A DNA stretch of 64,000 nt from Hysterangium stoloniferum. Lineage: Eukaryota > Basidiomycota > Agaricomycetes > Hysterangiales > Hysterangiaceae. Shown in pieces: positions 22,560-35,964 of the stretch. The notes below the pieces were generated by a model. That model searched no databases, was not told where the DNA came from, and was given only the letters and a program-made list of their open reading frames with translations. Within the stretch, counting starts at the first letter, position 1. Every line of letters begins with the position of its first letter. The stretch is from NCBI GenBank assembly GCA_015178975.1, contig WHVD01000001.1:3410001-3474000 (forward strand), in the 5' to 3' direction. A program made the translations under genes and the position numbers.

Positions 22560-24958
22560 ATGGCGACCAAGGGACTTAAAGCAATTGCGCCTGTGCCTAC
22601 GGCCAGCGATTTTTTAGATATTGTATTGTCCAAGACGCAAAGAAAAACCCCTACAGTAAACACCGTCAATTCTTCGGAGTCAGAGAGAGTACTCACTGTC
22701 AGCTATAGGTCATCCACAAAAACTTCAAGATCAGTAGGATCCGTAATTTCTATATGAGGAAGGTCAAATTTACCCAAGATTCATTTGAGGAAAAGCTTGC
22801 TGCTATATTGGACGAGTTCCCCATTCTTGATGTGAGCTCAAATTTACAAATTAGCCCTTAAATTCTCAGAGTATTATAGGACCTCCACCCCTTCCTATCT
22901 TCGCTATTGAATGTTCTTTACGATAAAAACCACTACAAGCTGGCCCTAGGTCAGCTACGAACTGCAAAACATTTGATTGATCAGGTTGCAAAAGACTATG
23001 TACGATTGCTAAAGTTTGGGGATAGTTTGTATCGCTGCAAGCAGCTCAAGCGAGCAGCTCTTGGTCGAATGGCTACTATCATGCGTCGCCAAAAGGATCC
23101 ATTGGCGTACTTAGAGCAAGTCCGCCAGCACATATCCCGTTTACCCTCTATAGATCCGAACACTCGAACACTTCTCATCTGCGGCTACCCTAATGTTGGA
23201 AAGTCGTCGTTCATTAACAAAGTGACGCGGGCAGACGTCGACGTTCAGCCATACGCCTTTACCACCAAAAGTCTCTTCGTTGGCCATCTTGATTATAAAT
23301 ACCTTCGATGGCAAGTAATCGACACACCTGGAATTCTGGACCATCCTTTAGAAGAGATGAACACGATTGAGATGCAGAGCATCACTGCTCTCGCCCACCT
23401 CCGAAGCTGTATTTTGTACTTTATGGATCTTAGTGAACAATGCGGGTACACTGTAGAAGCTCAAGTGAGCCATATTTTTCGTGAAATTTGTGCAACCTAA
23501 TTTTTTTCGCGTATAGTGCAAACTATTTCACTCAATAAAGCCGCTATTCTCTGGCAAGCCCACATTATTAGTAATTAACAAAATCGACATTATGCGTCCT
23601 GAGGATCTCAATCCATCAGATGCTGCACTTCTCACAGAAATTACATCTTCCGGCGACGTGAAACTGGTGCAAACATCGTGCTATTCAGAAGAGGGCGTCA
23701 TGGATGTCAAAAATGCCGCGTGTGATGCATTGCTGGCACACCGAGTGGAGACAAAATTAAAAGGCACAAAAATTAACTCCGTTGCCAACCGTATCCACGT
23801 TTCCGTTCCCAAACCCAGAGACGATATTGTTCGTGAGCCGTTCATTCCCGACGCAGTGAAGGAGCGCAAGAAATATGATAGAGACGACCCGGACAGGAAG
23901 AAACTGGAGCGTGATATTGAACTAGAGGAAGGTGGTGCTGGCGTGTACAACATTAATCTGCGTAGTAAGTGAATTTATTACTGCTCATCCTTTTTTTTTT
24001 TTAAATAAGTTACACAGAAAACTACATGTTGGCCAATGATGAATGGAAAGAAGACAGGATCCCTGAGATTATGGACGGCAAGAACATTGCTGACTTTATC
24101 GATCCCGATATCGCTGAAAAGTTGGAAGCACTCGAGAGAGAAGAGGAGCAACTTCAAGCGGAAGGTTTCTACGACAGCGAGGAGGATATTGTAAGTACCT
24201 GATTATCTTCTAATACCCAGATCGTCCCAGGTATTGACACCAAATACTCAGTTCGATTCAGAGGACGAAAGGCAGGCCGCCGAGCTCGCCAATGCCAAGG
24301 TCCATCTCCTCTCCTCCCAGGACGTTAAGCGGGTCAGGAACTATCCTCATATGCCTCGTACAGCTGGCCTCCGCACGGTGACCGAGATGACTGCAAAGAT
24401 GACCGCTGCAGGTCTTGACCCCAGCCGGATTCAAGCTCGTGCCGAAATGCTCGCGAAGGCCCAGGGTGCCGCCCGGAAACGTAAACGCGACGATGCCGGC
24501 GAAACGATGGACGTCGATGAGGACGGGGAGGAGGATGCCGGCGAAGGCGAGTGGATGGATGTTGATGACGAAGAGGCAGGCCAAAAACCCAAAAAGAAAC
24601 GCAAGTCGGAGACAGGAGCTGTTACTGTCAAATCGAAACGCGAGCCCACACTCAAACGACACTTGGCTGGCATGCGCGATTCTACAGTAAGAATTTACCC
24701 TACTTTATTTTCTTGCTAAATTATTGAACCTGGTTGTTTTACTTTACAGCAAGTATCGAAGGCAATTCAATTACGAAACCTTGCGCAACGTCATCCTAAT
24801 AGGATGGCCAAAGCTGGGGAGAGTGATCGCGCAATTAAAACTAAAATGGTCAGTTTGCTTGTTTTTGTTCGTTATGCCCCTTTTTTCATGCTTTTTTTTT
24901 CTAGCCTAAACATTTGTTTGCTGGGAAACGCAAAGGAGGCAAGACAGATCGCAGATAG
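22560..24958 (+). CDS. NOG1: Nucleolar GTP-binding protein 1 (NOG1), 60S ribosome biogenesis GTPase
   Basis: NOG1 is an essential nucleolar GTPase that joins pre-60S particles and blocks the future peptide tunnel until late maturation. The start [33 protein letters not shown] leads through an intron to [20 protein letters not shown], the family N-terminal helical domain. G motifs are: G1 [11 protein letters not shown]2 region YAFTTKSL, G3 DTPGILD, G4 NKID, G5 near TSCYSEEG. Beyond the G domain lie the NOGCT region ([41 protein letters not shown]) and a basic and acidic nucleolar tail with [21 protein letters not shown], ending [15 protein letters not shown]. About seven short introns are present. 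Nothing is missing; the order and length match the family. Confidence 0.95.
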
Positions 24959-25318
24959 GCAAACCCTCATGTCCTCATGCTTCCAGTCTGGTTGTTTGTG
25001 TATTCATTCTGCAACATCATATATCTGCTTTCACTCTTTGCGCAATTTTCATGTTGAATCATCCTGGTCATTAGATTTCATATGCCTATAAATTCGTAAA
25101 ACATGGAAGTTAGCCTCCATGAGTGGGATAGAAAAGGTTGTAACATCAATGGGATGATTGGCGTGCAAGTTACCAGTGAATAGAAAAAATAGCACCCTGA
25201 ACATAGTAGCGAGATCGCTGAGAAGATAAAAAAAAGTATACACTTGAATGAAAAAGAAAAAAAAAGCAATACATATTCCATTGAAATTGGAACCCGCGCT
25301 TGTCGGAACTGAGCCGTG
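24959..25318. other. Convergent 3' region (NOG1 / aminopeptidase)
   Basis: About 360 bp of A/T-rich sequence between two stop codons, including A-tracts near 25228-25265. It should contain both polyadenylation sites. Confidence 0.45.
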
Positions 25319-28300
25319 TTAGCCCCATTCAACGCTGAAACCTGAGACCTGAGTCTCCGATCGAAATCCTGGCTGGCACTCCTTACGGAGCCACCTCAGG
25401 GCACGGGAATCATCCCGCAACAGGGGCTCCAGTTTCTGACGACACTCCTCATTATGATTCTACAGGTCACAGTTAATTCGGAGATGATCATGAACCGGGG
25501 TAAAAAAAGCACTCACCCGAACCCACGCGCGTTCCTCCTTTGAAAGAAGAGCGGCCTTGATCATCTTTACCTGAATGGGGACCTAAAACTGCGCATAAGC
25601 TGTTGCGAACATGCATCGATAGATCCTCCCGTACTACTGTCAACCGCTCGAACCCTAGCCAAATGTTGCCTTGGAATTGGTGTTTGGTCTAAATACAGAG
25701 AGGGGCGGTGTTACCGAAATGACCGGGGAAATTCAACACAAGATATCGCACCTGGATACGTTTGACTTGTAGAACAGACTCAATCCGGATGCCGAATTCC
25801 CCCTCAAGATCTTCGATGTGTGGTGATATGAGCGGATCGTTATCACACGACCAGGCGCAAGTGGCACTTACAAAACCCTGGCTCATTTGAAATCACATGG
25901 CCTACTTCAAATGCCACATTTCGGCCGAAATAGAGAGGACCTGTACATACTCGGTAAATAAAGTATGGTCGAGAACGGTCTACTGCGCAAATGCAGACCT
26001 TCATGCACCTGTAAATTACAACTGAGATCATGGTTCAAGATCGTTGGGCAAAACGGCACTCACACTGAGGTAACTTCCAACACCATGACCAGTTCCGTGC
26101 TGATGACAACATAAGTCCAGACATCGCCCATTCAGGACTGACTCACAAGGTAATTCAAACTAGAATTGTGTGGTGCCGCTTAATAGACGATCCATCACCA
26201 AAATAGTACAAATGGAACTCACCCATCTTTCCAGAGCGCTCTCCGCGCTAAAACATCAAGCTGTGCACCAGTCGTGCCCTCAGGAAATACTGCGGAGTCA
26301 ATCGCAATCTTGATGGGAGCCATTGTCAGCCACTAATACTGCACCAGACAAGGTGAAAAACAAACGTGGCCCTGGAGAACACGGGTATATGCTTCAGACT
26401 GTGCCTCGGTGGGGCGGCCGTAGTGCACTGCGTCCACGTTCCGTCAAAAACCGGCCTTTAAAGCGAAGAAAGTCTCATCAGCTCACCGGTCCGTGTTGTA
26501 TCACATGTGCCATCTCTGTACTGCCCGCCGGCATCCCTGAAATACCATGTTATTGAGCTATATTCATTTCGGATGGCTGTAAACAGCTTACATTATGTAC
26601 GGAGTCTTACGATCTACCACGGCAGAGTCATGACGAGACGGTGTGTAATGCGGTAGTGCTAGCCATGGCACGTTAGCCTGCCAGATACGCTCGAGTGATA
26701 TGCGCACACACCTGCGTTGCTCCCACACGCCGATATGTTCTCATAAGCCAGACCCTCGTACAACTCGTTTCGAGAGCGGTATTCGGTGAGTCGCTGAGAC
26801 GCCTCGTACTCTGTGATCGCGAAGCCTTCTGCTATTTTTTGATCCAACCACGCATACCATCGGACCATGGCGGCACCGTCGCGCAGGTATGCACGTTCCA
26901 TGCCTGCCAGCTCTGTAGCGTTCTTGATGGCCTTGCGCCCTTGGACATACGAAGGCGCGACAAGGTATCGTGCAGAAGTGAGGCTGCGTGGGACCGTGAA
27001 CGGCACTTCAGGCGTGATGATCACCTATACGAAGGGTGGGCAGTCAGTGCAAGGCCGTGAAAGACAAATCACTCGAAGTCACCTTGCCTACGCCCCAATC
27101 TTTCGCTCGCAGGAAGGCCCAGACATCGGAGTACTCCTTCGTTGACACGCCAAGTTCTTGCAGATAGCTCTTGACAATATCGGGAAGCTTGACGTTATCT
27201 ACAAAGAGGATAGCCCTGTCCGCCGTGATGAAAAGGTATGCCTGGAAGACCGGGTTGTACATTATATCTGTCCCGCGCATGTTCAGCGTCCACGCAACCT
27301 CCGTGAGATCGGAGATGAACGCAGCGACGGGTCGCTCTGCAGGTTGCGGCGGGTTCGCAGTGAACCTACCCGTCTCGGGTGCGGACCTCTGGATCCATCC
27401 ACGGATGCTGGCTAGTTTGGACTTGGCATCCTCCCCAGCGAACTGCAGCGGTTGCAAATTGACAGGATTTTTCGGACGCGAGGGACGGTCTTTCCAGATA
27501 AGGTCGATGAGGTTCTGCCAGGGGAACGCAAGGGAGGAGGCCCGTGGAAGAAGTGCTTCTTGGAGCTTCTTGCCCTGGGTATAGGATATAAGTCGAGAAT
27601 CGACTCCGATTCTGACACCCCTAGCGAGGTCCTAGATAAATGTTCAGAACCGGTCGCTTGATCCGGTACTGTAAAATAGCACGCACAATAAGCCAATCAT
27701 CCCAATCCTTCATCCCTTCCCAGCCGACTTTCATCACTGTCCAGTTTCTATCCACTTCACGTTCAGCCTGGACGTAATATCTTGAATCTACAAAGAGATA
27801 GGCGTTGTTGGGAGATATCACGGCGGTTCCAGCACTTCCTGTGAACCTTTTTTTTTTTAAAAAGGTCAAATTCAGGGGTCGATGTGGAAGATGAAGAACA
27901 TACCCAGATATCCATTGTCGCCTCTTATCACTAGCAGCAAGATACTCAGACCCATGGGAATCTGTGCTGGGAACGACGCTGTAGGCAATAACGTATATTA
28001 ATAATCAGACAGAAAAAATCATGTGGGCGTTTTGTGTATACACCAAAAAAAAGTAAAGAAGTTATGTATGATATCAAAAGGCTCAATTACTCACTAATAA
28101 TCAATCCTTTCCTTCGCCATGAGCTTACGAAGCTCAGCCAACCTGTTAGTTGTATCGACCTTGGGCTCAGCGGGTATTTGCGCATCCGCAATCTTTCTGT
28201 CCAGTGCAGATCCGACGAGCGTACTGGTGCTAGGATTACGACCCAAGTTCAATGCGCTGAGAATGCCCTTGCTTCTCGTTGAAGAAGAACGAGACATGCC

Positions 28301-28663
28301 AGGGGGGCTGTTGACCAGCTTTCCTCCACTGGAAGAACTGCGGGAGAGAGTCCCAAATAAGCCATTCGCTCCTCTGGTGCTGCCTTTAGGACTCGGGGTA
28401 GGGCTCGATTTGGGCTTGGCTTTGGGGCTGTTGCGGGTAGTATCGTCTATGGGTACGTTGTCCCAGATGATAGAGTCGCTAGCAAAGGTCAGTTTCTCGG
28501 CCTTTGACGTCAGGGTGGACGTGGAAGAACAGGTGTCCGATCTGGACAGCGACGGCCGGTTTGCAGACGTGTGTGCAGACCCATCTTGTGAGGAACGACT
28601 TGATCTTGACCGGGAGAAGGGAAAGCAGCCTGGCGGAGGAGGTGGCGGTGGGGGCGGAGGCAT
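25319..28663 (-). CDS. Xaa-Pro aminopeptidase (aminopeptidase P, M24B family)
   Basis: A di-Mn metallopeptidase that removes an N-terminal residue before proline. The first 160 residues are an unusual low-complexity extension: [20 protein letters not shown], then Ser/Lys/Pro-rich sequence with [14 protein letters not shown]. The family core begins at [27 protein letters not shown], with the creatinase N domain ([22 protein letters not shown]). Metal ligands are visible: Asp in [11 protein letters not shown] and GTCDTTRT, His in [11 protein letters not shown], Glu in NEPGFY and in IRIESVL. The core is about 600 residues, normal for the cytosolic eukaryotic enzyme; the extension makes it about 770. 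There are more than ten introns. The predicted end [12 protein letters not shown] reads to TAA at 25319-25321. Start choice rests on the only in-frame ATG of the first exon. Confidence 0.9.
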
Positions 28664-30301
28664 TGGAGCGAAAGGTAGAATGCAGTGATGATGTATCTCA
28701 GCAAGTCACAGACTCGAGGAACATGAATATCAGCACCGGCGTACGATTCTTGAGGATTGGGGAATTGAGAGCCTCGTTGCAGCTTCGTGGCAAATGTAGC
28801 CGAGCCGGAGTAGATCAAATTGGTGAAGCGCCGTTTTCTCGGAACGCTGATCACCGTCTGTTTTTCCACGAAACCCGCTGGCGCTTACCCTGGTACTCCC
28901 AAATAAGTACGTAGACGCCGTGGGTTATTAATCACTTTAGTGCCACTGCTGACATCCCGGTTTGTTATGATAGGCCCCAACAATGTCACGTTAATTGCGC
29001 ACATTGACAGGAAATAACAGCCAATGGCAACTAGAACTTGAATGTCGCTGGCGGCTTGCGTCGTCTCGCTGCAACTTGTGGTTATATTTGTAACCTGTCA
29101 GATTAGTCGGATTAAATCATGGAAACTACACACTTACGAAATTTTCGAATCTTCGAGCGCCGTTAATAGTGCTTCCGGTAGGTGACTTGTCATGCAGAGT
29201 GTGCTTCCCTGCCTCAAGACAGAAGACCTTTCAGTTCATATTTCCGTAGGCACTGCCAAAGCTAGTAGCTTGCTCACCCTTACAATAATAGATCGCACCT
29301 TCGCTTTTAGCTGACACCGTCATGGATGTTGAACCGATCCTACAGTATTGATACTGAAGCTATTCTCACAACCACTTCCCCGTCAAGATAAAGTGTCAGT
29401 CTGTCAAATGCGCACAGGTCACATGATTATTATTCTTACGAAGAATCGAGAATCGAGTAGATCCGGCCGATTTAATGTTCTAGAGGCCTCTTAATGGGCT
29501 CTATGGCGCGGTAGAGGTCAGATCGTCTTCAAGTGGCATCACCTTGGGTTCACAAAGTATCACAAGAACAAAGTTGGACTCCACATGTTCTTCATCGGCG
29601 TGATCAGTAAGAGCCCTCTGTCTTTGGCAAGAATCTTGGAGTGAAATAGGGGAGGTTCTGAAGAAGGAATTAAAATATAAGGGCAGTGCAAGAAGTCCTT
29701 TAGATTAGGGTTTATACTCAATTGGGTCTAGGGTTTAGAGAAAGATGATTTCATTTTGAATATGTACTCCTAAAGTAAATATTCTTGAAAGTGTCCTTTG
29801 TTTAGACGCCACTTTTGTGCTATTGCTAGTATTTTCGAGGACGATATACCTTGTCCTCCAACCCCGCTATTTATATATACCCCCGTAACAAAGTAAATAC
29901 ATGCATAGTCCGCGTGGCCATCAAATAATTCCTGCCTTCGAAGCCATTGCCTTATAGGTTTCGGGATACCCCGCAGCATGGTAGCATATATACTCTACGA
30001 GCTCGCCTCGCCTTATCGACTACCAAAATGACACAATTCCTTGGCCACTTCACACGAAATGGCAAAGAAGCGTCCAAGCCCGTTCCTGTGCATATGCTGC
30101 TTCCTCTTGCCCGCGCTTGTGGTAAAAGATATGCCATTCCTAGACGACAGGACCTCATTGGACGGGTTATTGTTATCTCGTCAAAACTTCCTTAAGAGCT
30201 CTATCAAACTGCAGGGATACGCTTCTGACGCTATAACGTTATAATAGCCCTCTTCCCTAGGCTGTATCGTTTACTTGTCATTCAGTGACAGTGTTACCAA
30301 T
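28664..30301. other. Divergent intergenic region, nothing recognised
   Basis: 1.6 kb between the aminopeptidase and the POT transporter genes, transcribed away from each other. Sequence before the aminopeptidase ATG (to about 28870) continues an open frame without ATG in the right register and is taken as 5' UTR. No tRNA, repeat or coding signal was found in the rest. Confidence 0.4.
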
Positions 30302-33300
30302 ATGAAAATGAAGGAAGAGAACCCGGAAAAGGCACTGGTCAACGAAAAAGGCACTGTAGGTTCTACTGAGGAGGGGGGTGTCGTCGTCAATGAAGACGGA
30401 TCGGAGGTTCCGACAGAGGAAGAGCTTCGCACACTTGTTCGTGTCGCGGATGAAATCCCGTGAGCTGAAAGTTCCATCTTTCATTCTTTCTCTGAAAAAA
30501 TCCTGATGCTTGTTGAGTTTGCCCGCCATGTTGATCGTACTCTGCGAATTCGCTGAGAGATTCTCGTATTGTGAGTCAATCTTCATATTTGTTCGAAACC
30601 CTTGAATGTGACCCGGGCCTTTAAATTTCCATTCAGATGGAACTACTGGGTAATTACTTTCCTCTAAATACATTGCGAATTTTATACCAATGTTAAACGG
30701 TCATTAGTGTTTTCACGTACGCTCCTCCCGCATTTTATTCTTATCGCGGAGCTAAAAGGATGCCTTCAGGAACTTCATTGAACGGCCGCTACCACTAGGC
30801 GGAAACGGAGCAGGCTCGCCACCAAAGAATAGTATATTGAAGCCAGGCGCACTAGATCAAGGAATTCAGACTGCCGTTGCTGTCACAACGTTCTTCAGCT
30901 TCTGGGCATACATTATGCCTATTTTTGGAGGTATATGATCGTCTCTGTATTTACCCCCCAGTGGCGGCTTACCTGTAGACTATTCAAGCTATCATGGCAG
31001 ATCAGTACTGGGGACGTTTTAAAACTATTGCTATATTTACTGCCATTGTGGGCTTGGGGCATGTAGTTCTAGTAGGTAAGAATACTGGCGAACTGATTAT
31101 AACAGACCTGCTTACAGTGATCAACAGCCTGCAGTGTACCATCTCTCTTGCAGAACAACCCCAGTGGTGCCTTTGCCGGATTTATGGTCTCAATACTTAT
31201 AATAGGGATAGGAACGGGAGGGAGTAAGCATAATAAGCCCCAGTTCCACTCCGATAATGCTCATATAAATAAATATTTAACAGTCAAGGCCAATGTCTCC
31301 CCTTTGGTTGCAGAACAGTACACCAAACACGGACAGTGGGTCCGTACTAACAAGGATGGCAAACGTGTTATTGTGGATTCCAACCTAACCATACGTAAGT
31401 TTTTTTAGCCAATTCGCCCATCCGCAATCTATACAAAGTCTGACTTCATTCCAGAGCGAATTTTCATGTGGTAATTTCTTCATAGTAATACTTGCAATTC
31501 TAAGCGTTCACCTTTGTCGTAAGGTTCTACCTATTGATCAACGTAGGCAGTCTGGGATCTCTCGCCACAGTGGAATGCGAAAAACTCGTCGGTAAGGCTT
31601 GTTGATTTGTCTTTATAAATATGTGCACAATTCATTTCGACGAACAGGATTCTGGCTGGCTTATCTGATACCGACAATAGTGTGAGTGGGTTTTTACATC
31701 TCTAATATGATGTATACCGATCATCTTCCTGGGAAATGAAGGTATCTGCTGCTTCCGATAGTCCTGTACTTAGGGGTAAGTTTATGCCACTGATGTATCC
31801 TAACGACTAGTATTCACTTGTCTTGCCATAGCGTAACCGCTACGTGAAGACTCCGGCTAAGGGGAGCGTCGTCCTTGAATCTGTTAAAGTTTTTCGACTG
31901 GCATATCGAAGCGTATGGAGTAAGCATCTCCGTCGAAACTTTACCGACTTAGGTTTTGAGAACCTGCTTGTTATCCAGGCTTAAACCCTCTCATACTTTG
32001 GAAAAATCTCGAGAAGGGCCCCGACTGGGATGCAGCAAGGCCAACGATCGATGACGAAACTAAAGGGTCTACTCTTAAAAAATGGATAACTTGGGACTCC
32101 CAATTCGTGGACGAGATTCGGAGAACTCTCTTTGCCTGCAAGGTCTTGTGAGTGTAGTATCAACATACGAGTAAGCGAGCTGAAGGTCTGGTAGCCTTTT
32201 GTACCCTTTATTCTGGATCAGTTATAATCAGATGACAAGCAATGTACGCTTTTTTGTATACCTAGTCACCATGTTTGCTAACATTAGTTATATAGCTGAC
32301 CAATCAAGCCGGATGTGATTAAATTTCGTTGTTTAAAGTGATATGTCTCCTTACGATATAATGTAGATATGGACACTGGAAATACCCCCAACGATCTCTT
32401 GAACAACCGTAAGTATCGTATTTCGACCTCCTCGAGAAGACAAGCCGTTGATACGTAGCACAGTCGATCCGATCGCTATCATCATTATAATTCCAATCAT
32501 GGTAATTTATTTAACTCATTGTCCGTTTACGATGCCAATTTTGAAGGATGATATGTCAGGATCGCCTCATATATCCAGGTAACTAAACTTGGAAAAAAAA
32601 CATATTCTATGGGAAGAAATCATCCAACGCACTTTTTACAGCTCTTCGTCGGGTTGGCATCGTCGTTCGACCCATTCAACGAATTACCTTGGGATTCTTC
32701 TTTGCCTCTGCCGCGATGGTATACGCAGCAGTGCTCCAGGCAAGTATCAGTACATCATGGCCTTCTCATAATAACCCCCCATACCAAATATAGCACGCAA
32801 TAAACACAAAGGTAAAGGGGATGTCTAGTCACGCACACTTCCAATTTGACCCCTGGTGTGCCAGAGCCCATGCGGTAAATTCGGCAATGAGTGCGCTGAA
32901 GGTGTCGCTCCGATTAATGTTTGGGTGCGTCGTATTATCAAGAGTCCTTTGTCTGGCTTCATAATTCCACTACATTAGGTGCAAGCACCAGCGTACATAT
33001 TGATAGGCACCGCCGAGGTAGGTATCCACTTTGTCGCGAGGGTACTGCGTCTAAGCCCCTTGGTGTAGATTTTCACATCGGTACAGTTCTCGAGCCAATC
33101 ATGTTTTGGTAACCTTGATAACCTGACCTCGTCAAGATCACTGGCCTGGAGTATGCGTACACCAAGGCGCCCCTGCGCATGAAGAGCGTTGTCTTTGCGC
33201 TGTATTTCTTGACAACTGCCGTCAGCAACGCGATTTCTCTGGCCCTCGCACCGGTCTCTGTGGACCCGTTCGTCCTGTACAATTATGGTGAGGAAATACC

Positions 33301-33526
33301 GGCGTATGTCCCATGTCGTTTGATAAATGAGTAAATTTTCTGCTAGTTGGTTGCGCGGGGGCAAGCTTCATTGGAGGCGTGCTTTTCTACTGGCTCTTCA
33401 GGAACTTTGACAAGGCCGAAGATGAGATTAACAGTGAGTCCACGAGGCGCGAATGACCGCGTGGAATAACAGTGCTTATTCCCCAAAACAGCTATAGGGC
33501 AATCGGAGGAACGAAGGAACACATGA
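30302..33526 (+). CDS. POT/PTR family proton-coupled di/tripeptide transporter
   Basis: A plasma-membrane proton symporter for short peptides, related to yeast Ptr2. The start is the ATG giving MKMKEENPEKALVNEKG; an acidic N-terminal tail ends ELRTLVRVADEIP. Exon 2 carries the signature LIVLCEFAERFSYY (ExxERFxYY, the proton and peptide site). The second POT signature region is GFMVSILIIGIGTGG followed by KANVSPLVAEQY. Further family blocks are LLINVGSLGSLATV, LLYPLFWISYNQMTSN joined to LTNQAG, NTPNDLLNNLDPIAIIIIIPIMD, RITLGFFFAAAMVYAAVLQ, APAYILIGTAEIF, LEYAFTKAPLRMKSVVFALYFLTTA and FIGGVLFYWLFRNFDKAEDEIN. It stops at 33524-33526. The gene is cut into at least fifteen exons, several below 60 nt. 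No disabling change was found. Confidence 0.88.
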
Positions 33527-33837
33527 TGACTATTCAAGATGTCATGGTAACGATTTTTTTTTATGAACGTGGTCGTACAATGTATTGCCATAGTATGATT
33601 CGAATAAAGAATGCTTATCGGCAATGTCTAACTCTAGATGAGATGCAGTGTGAACACCCTTTGAGACTTTGAGTGAGGCGTGGTGGCGTGGATGTTAAAA
33701 CATCGAGTACACATTCCCATTGATCAATCAGTTTCAGGTCAATCAAGCAGGTCGTTCGCTATACGAAGGGGGATCCGTCCAAAATGTGTGGTCTGAAATT
33801 GCAAGACATAAAAATATGTATATAACAGGCTTGTCCA
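33527..33837. other. Convergent 3' region (POT transporter / phosphoesterase)
   Basis: 310 bp between opposed stop codons; no coding signal. Confidence 0.4.
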
Positions 33838-35964
33838 TTAGAATAATGACCAAAAAACGATCAAGGTGTACAAACATGCAGGGAGGAGAGCAACTTGCAT
33901 GATGTCCTGTACAAATCTACCGTACCAAGTACGTGCTCTTTTACGTCCAGCACCGAGAATTATTCGCCCAAGCGCAACAACTTGCTTTGGCAATGGGGGG
34001 AAATATGGGCGAGACGTCAATCGCCCCCCTGAAGCAAACGTCGACACCTTCTTCGGGAAACCATTCGCGTTGGAAAAAGGGGAAGGGAGGAAGTATGAGC
34101 TATCTACGCCAGGGAATTCATCAGCGATATAGGGGGAGAGCTTTGCGTTTGGATCTTGCTTCTCCCAAATCAAAAGTTCCTGCGCATCGTCGCCATCTAC
34201 TGGCATGGAGTTTCCCCACGAGCTGGATAGGAAAGGAGCACCGCCAATCGGTGTTTCGGTTTGTGAGGGGAAAGGGCTGAGGGTGGAAGCGCTTCGGAGG
34301 CCGGGAGCATGGGACCGTGAGGATTTGTATGGGATAGGGCTGGCGGGGGGACTGGGAGCGGTGGGCGATGGGCCTGGGGAATATGGTTCATGGCTGCCAA
34401 GAGAGGTTTGAGGCTGTTGCTTGGGTGAGTTTGGTCGGCGTAAATTCAGAATTAATAAGATGGCTATCGTAACAGCGAAGAGCGGTAGATAACCACGTGT
34501 GTATATAGATGATTGGTTGGGGAGGAGACAAATTGAATCGGCATATGAAGGGGAATGGGGATGCGAGTTTGCTTCCTGGGGTGTAAAGAGCGAGAGAAGT
34601 TGGAACCCAGGCTGTCTGACCTTTGTAGCCATCGAAAACGATTTTACCGTCACCTCCCTGACAGAGCTTGAATGGGGGTCTTCGATATGAGGAGGGTGAA
34701 TGTAATCACAATAATCATGGTCGTCAGCGCTATAAATCGTGATTAAATCAGCATTAAAAGTATTAGAAACCGGTAAGAATGAAACCTAAAAACAATGGAT
34801 GGGGCCACACTTTCTAAGACGAATCTTGACGTCTCTTTCCCTAGCATGCTCTGGTAACCCCGGCCAACACCTCGCCTGATATTGCCAAATTCCCTGAGCG
34901 GACCGCATGAAGCGCCATCTGGCCTCCACAACGGAATGTGCGAGAACAATACTATAGGTGTGGTGTGGTGCGCTGTTTTCGGAAGAATTAACTTTAAAGC
35001 GACACGGATAGCCCCAATTGAAGCATACTGTTTGCGATAGACTTCAAAAAGCCAATCGAACCACCAGGAACGCCTAGCCAGTCGTCAAATTTAAGACCTG
35101 CACCATGACGACGGTAATCCTCCTCTACTAGCGCTGGAGCATCCAACAAGACAAGAATGTGGCCATCTGCCTGCTATTATAAGATTAGTATAACCAAATA
35201 TTTGGAAGAATTAGATTAGTAACAATGCTTACAATGATTTGATTTGTAGGTTCAAAATGTGACTCAAAGCGATCTCTTATTCGCACAGAAATTGCACGAT
35301 CCGATCCGAGGCTTTGAATATGCAACCTCAGCGGAAATTGTATGCGCAGGGAAAATGGATCTTACCCTACATCATGATTCCCAGGCACATAATATCTCGG
35401 TATATTCTTTTTGATGTGAAAAATGGACTTGAAGCGGTCAGCATACTCGCCGTATCTGCAGATTCGTCAATGCATTGTCTAATCCTGCATAGTAGAGACG
35501 CACTCGGCCATGTCTGCAGTTTTGCTTCCCTGACGCAGCATATCACCTAAAAACACCACAGCTTGGGGCTTGGTGCCCTTGGCCGCACTCCAGCCCTTAC
35601 GAAGATTATGGTTCACAATATGGTGTTTCAACCATCCCAACGTAGGCACCCACCCCTTAGTCGGTCGGGGAACCTGGGGGTCAGCAACGAGAAGAAGATG
35701 GAATGCCGTGCTGCCAGGTTGTTTTGGCCACCGACACCAGGCGACATTCCAAACAAATGATCCATACTCCCACCACAAGACAGCAACTACCCAGAAGAGT
35801 CTCAGACCGCTGATTGGGGAGACCTTGGAACGCAGCTGGAGCAATCGCCGGTGGTTGACCTTCCTCAACATCTGCAAACACGAGGAAGGAACTGGGATGA
35901 AGCAAATGGACAAGGAAATAAGTGGTCCGGTATAGTTTAACGTGGCTGCCACCGCCGAATGCAC
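33838..35964 (-). CDS. Ted1/Cdc1-like calcineurin-type phosphoesterase (GPI-anchor remodelling)
   Basis: Yeast Cdc1 and Ted1 and human PGAP5 are ER/Golgi metallophosphoesterases that remove ethanolamine phosphate from GPI-anchor mannoses. The N terminus has a membrane helix (GLRLFWVVAVLWWEYGSF). Metal-site blocks follow: LLLVADPQVP (DxQ type), VVFLGDML (GD), YYVPGNHDV (GNHD), VSHIPLWRP (H) and SADDHDYCDYIHPPH (family motif near the second His). The region after it (VREVTVKSFSMATKVRQPGFQLLSL) is also conserved. A second helix (GYLPLFAVTIAILLILNL) is followed by a long Ser/Pro-rich loop and a third helix near the end (ALLPACLYTLIVFW). The start is uncertain: ATG at 35964 gives a 31-residue extension before the ATG at 35871, which could follow an intron acceptor. 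The first residue of GDDHDYC is Ala here. Confidence 0.85.

Noticed and set aside
24959..25332. 84-codon minus-strand hydrophobic frame just past the aminopeptidase end
   Set aside because: It overlaps the last aminopeptidase exon in another register; A/T-rich DNA makes such hydrophobic frames by chance.
28119..28688. 189-codon plus-strand frame opposite the aminopeptidase N terminus
   Set aside because: It is the mirror of a low-complexity Ser/Pro-rich coding exon; no independent signal.
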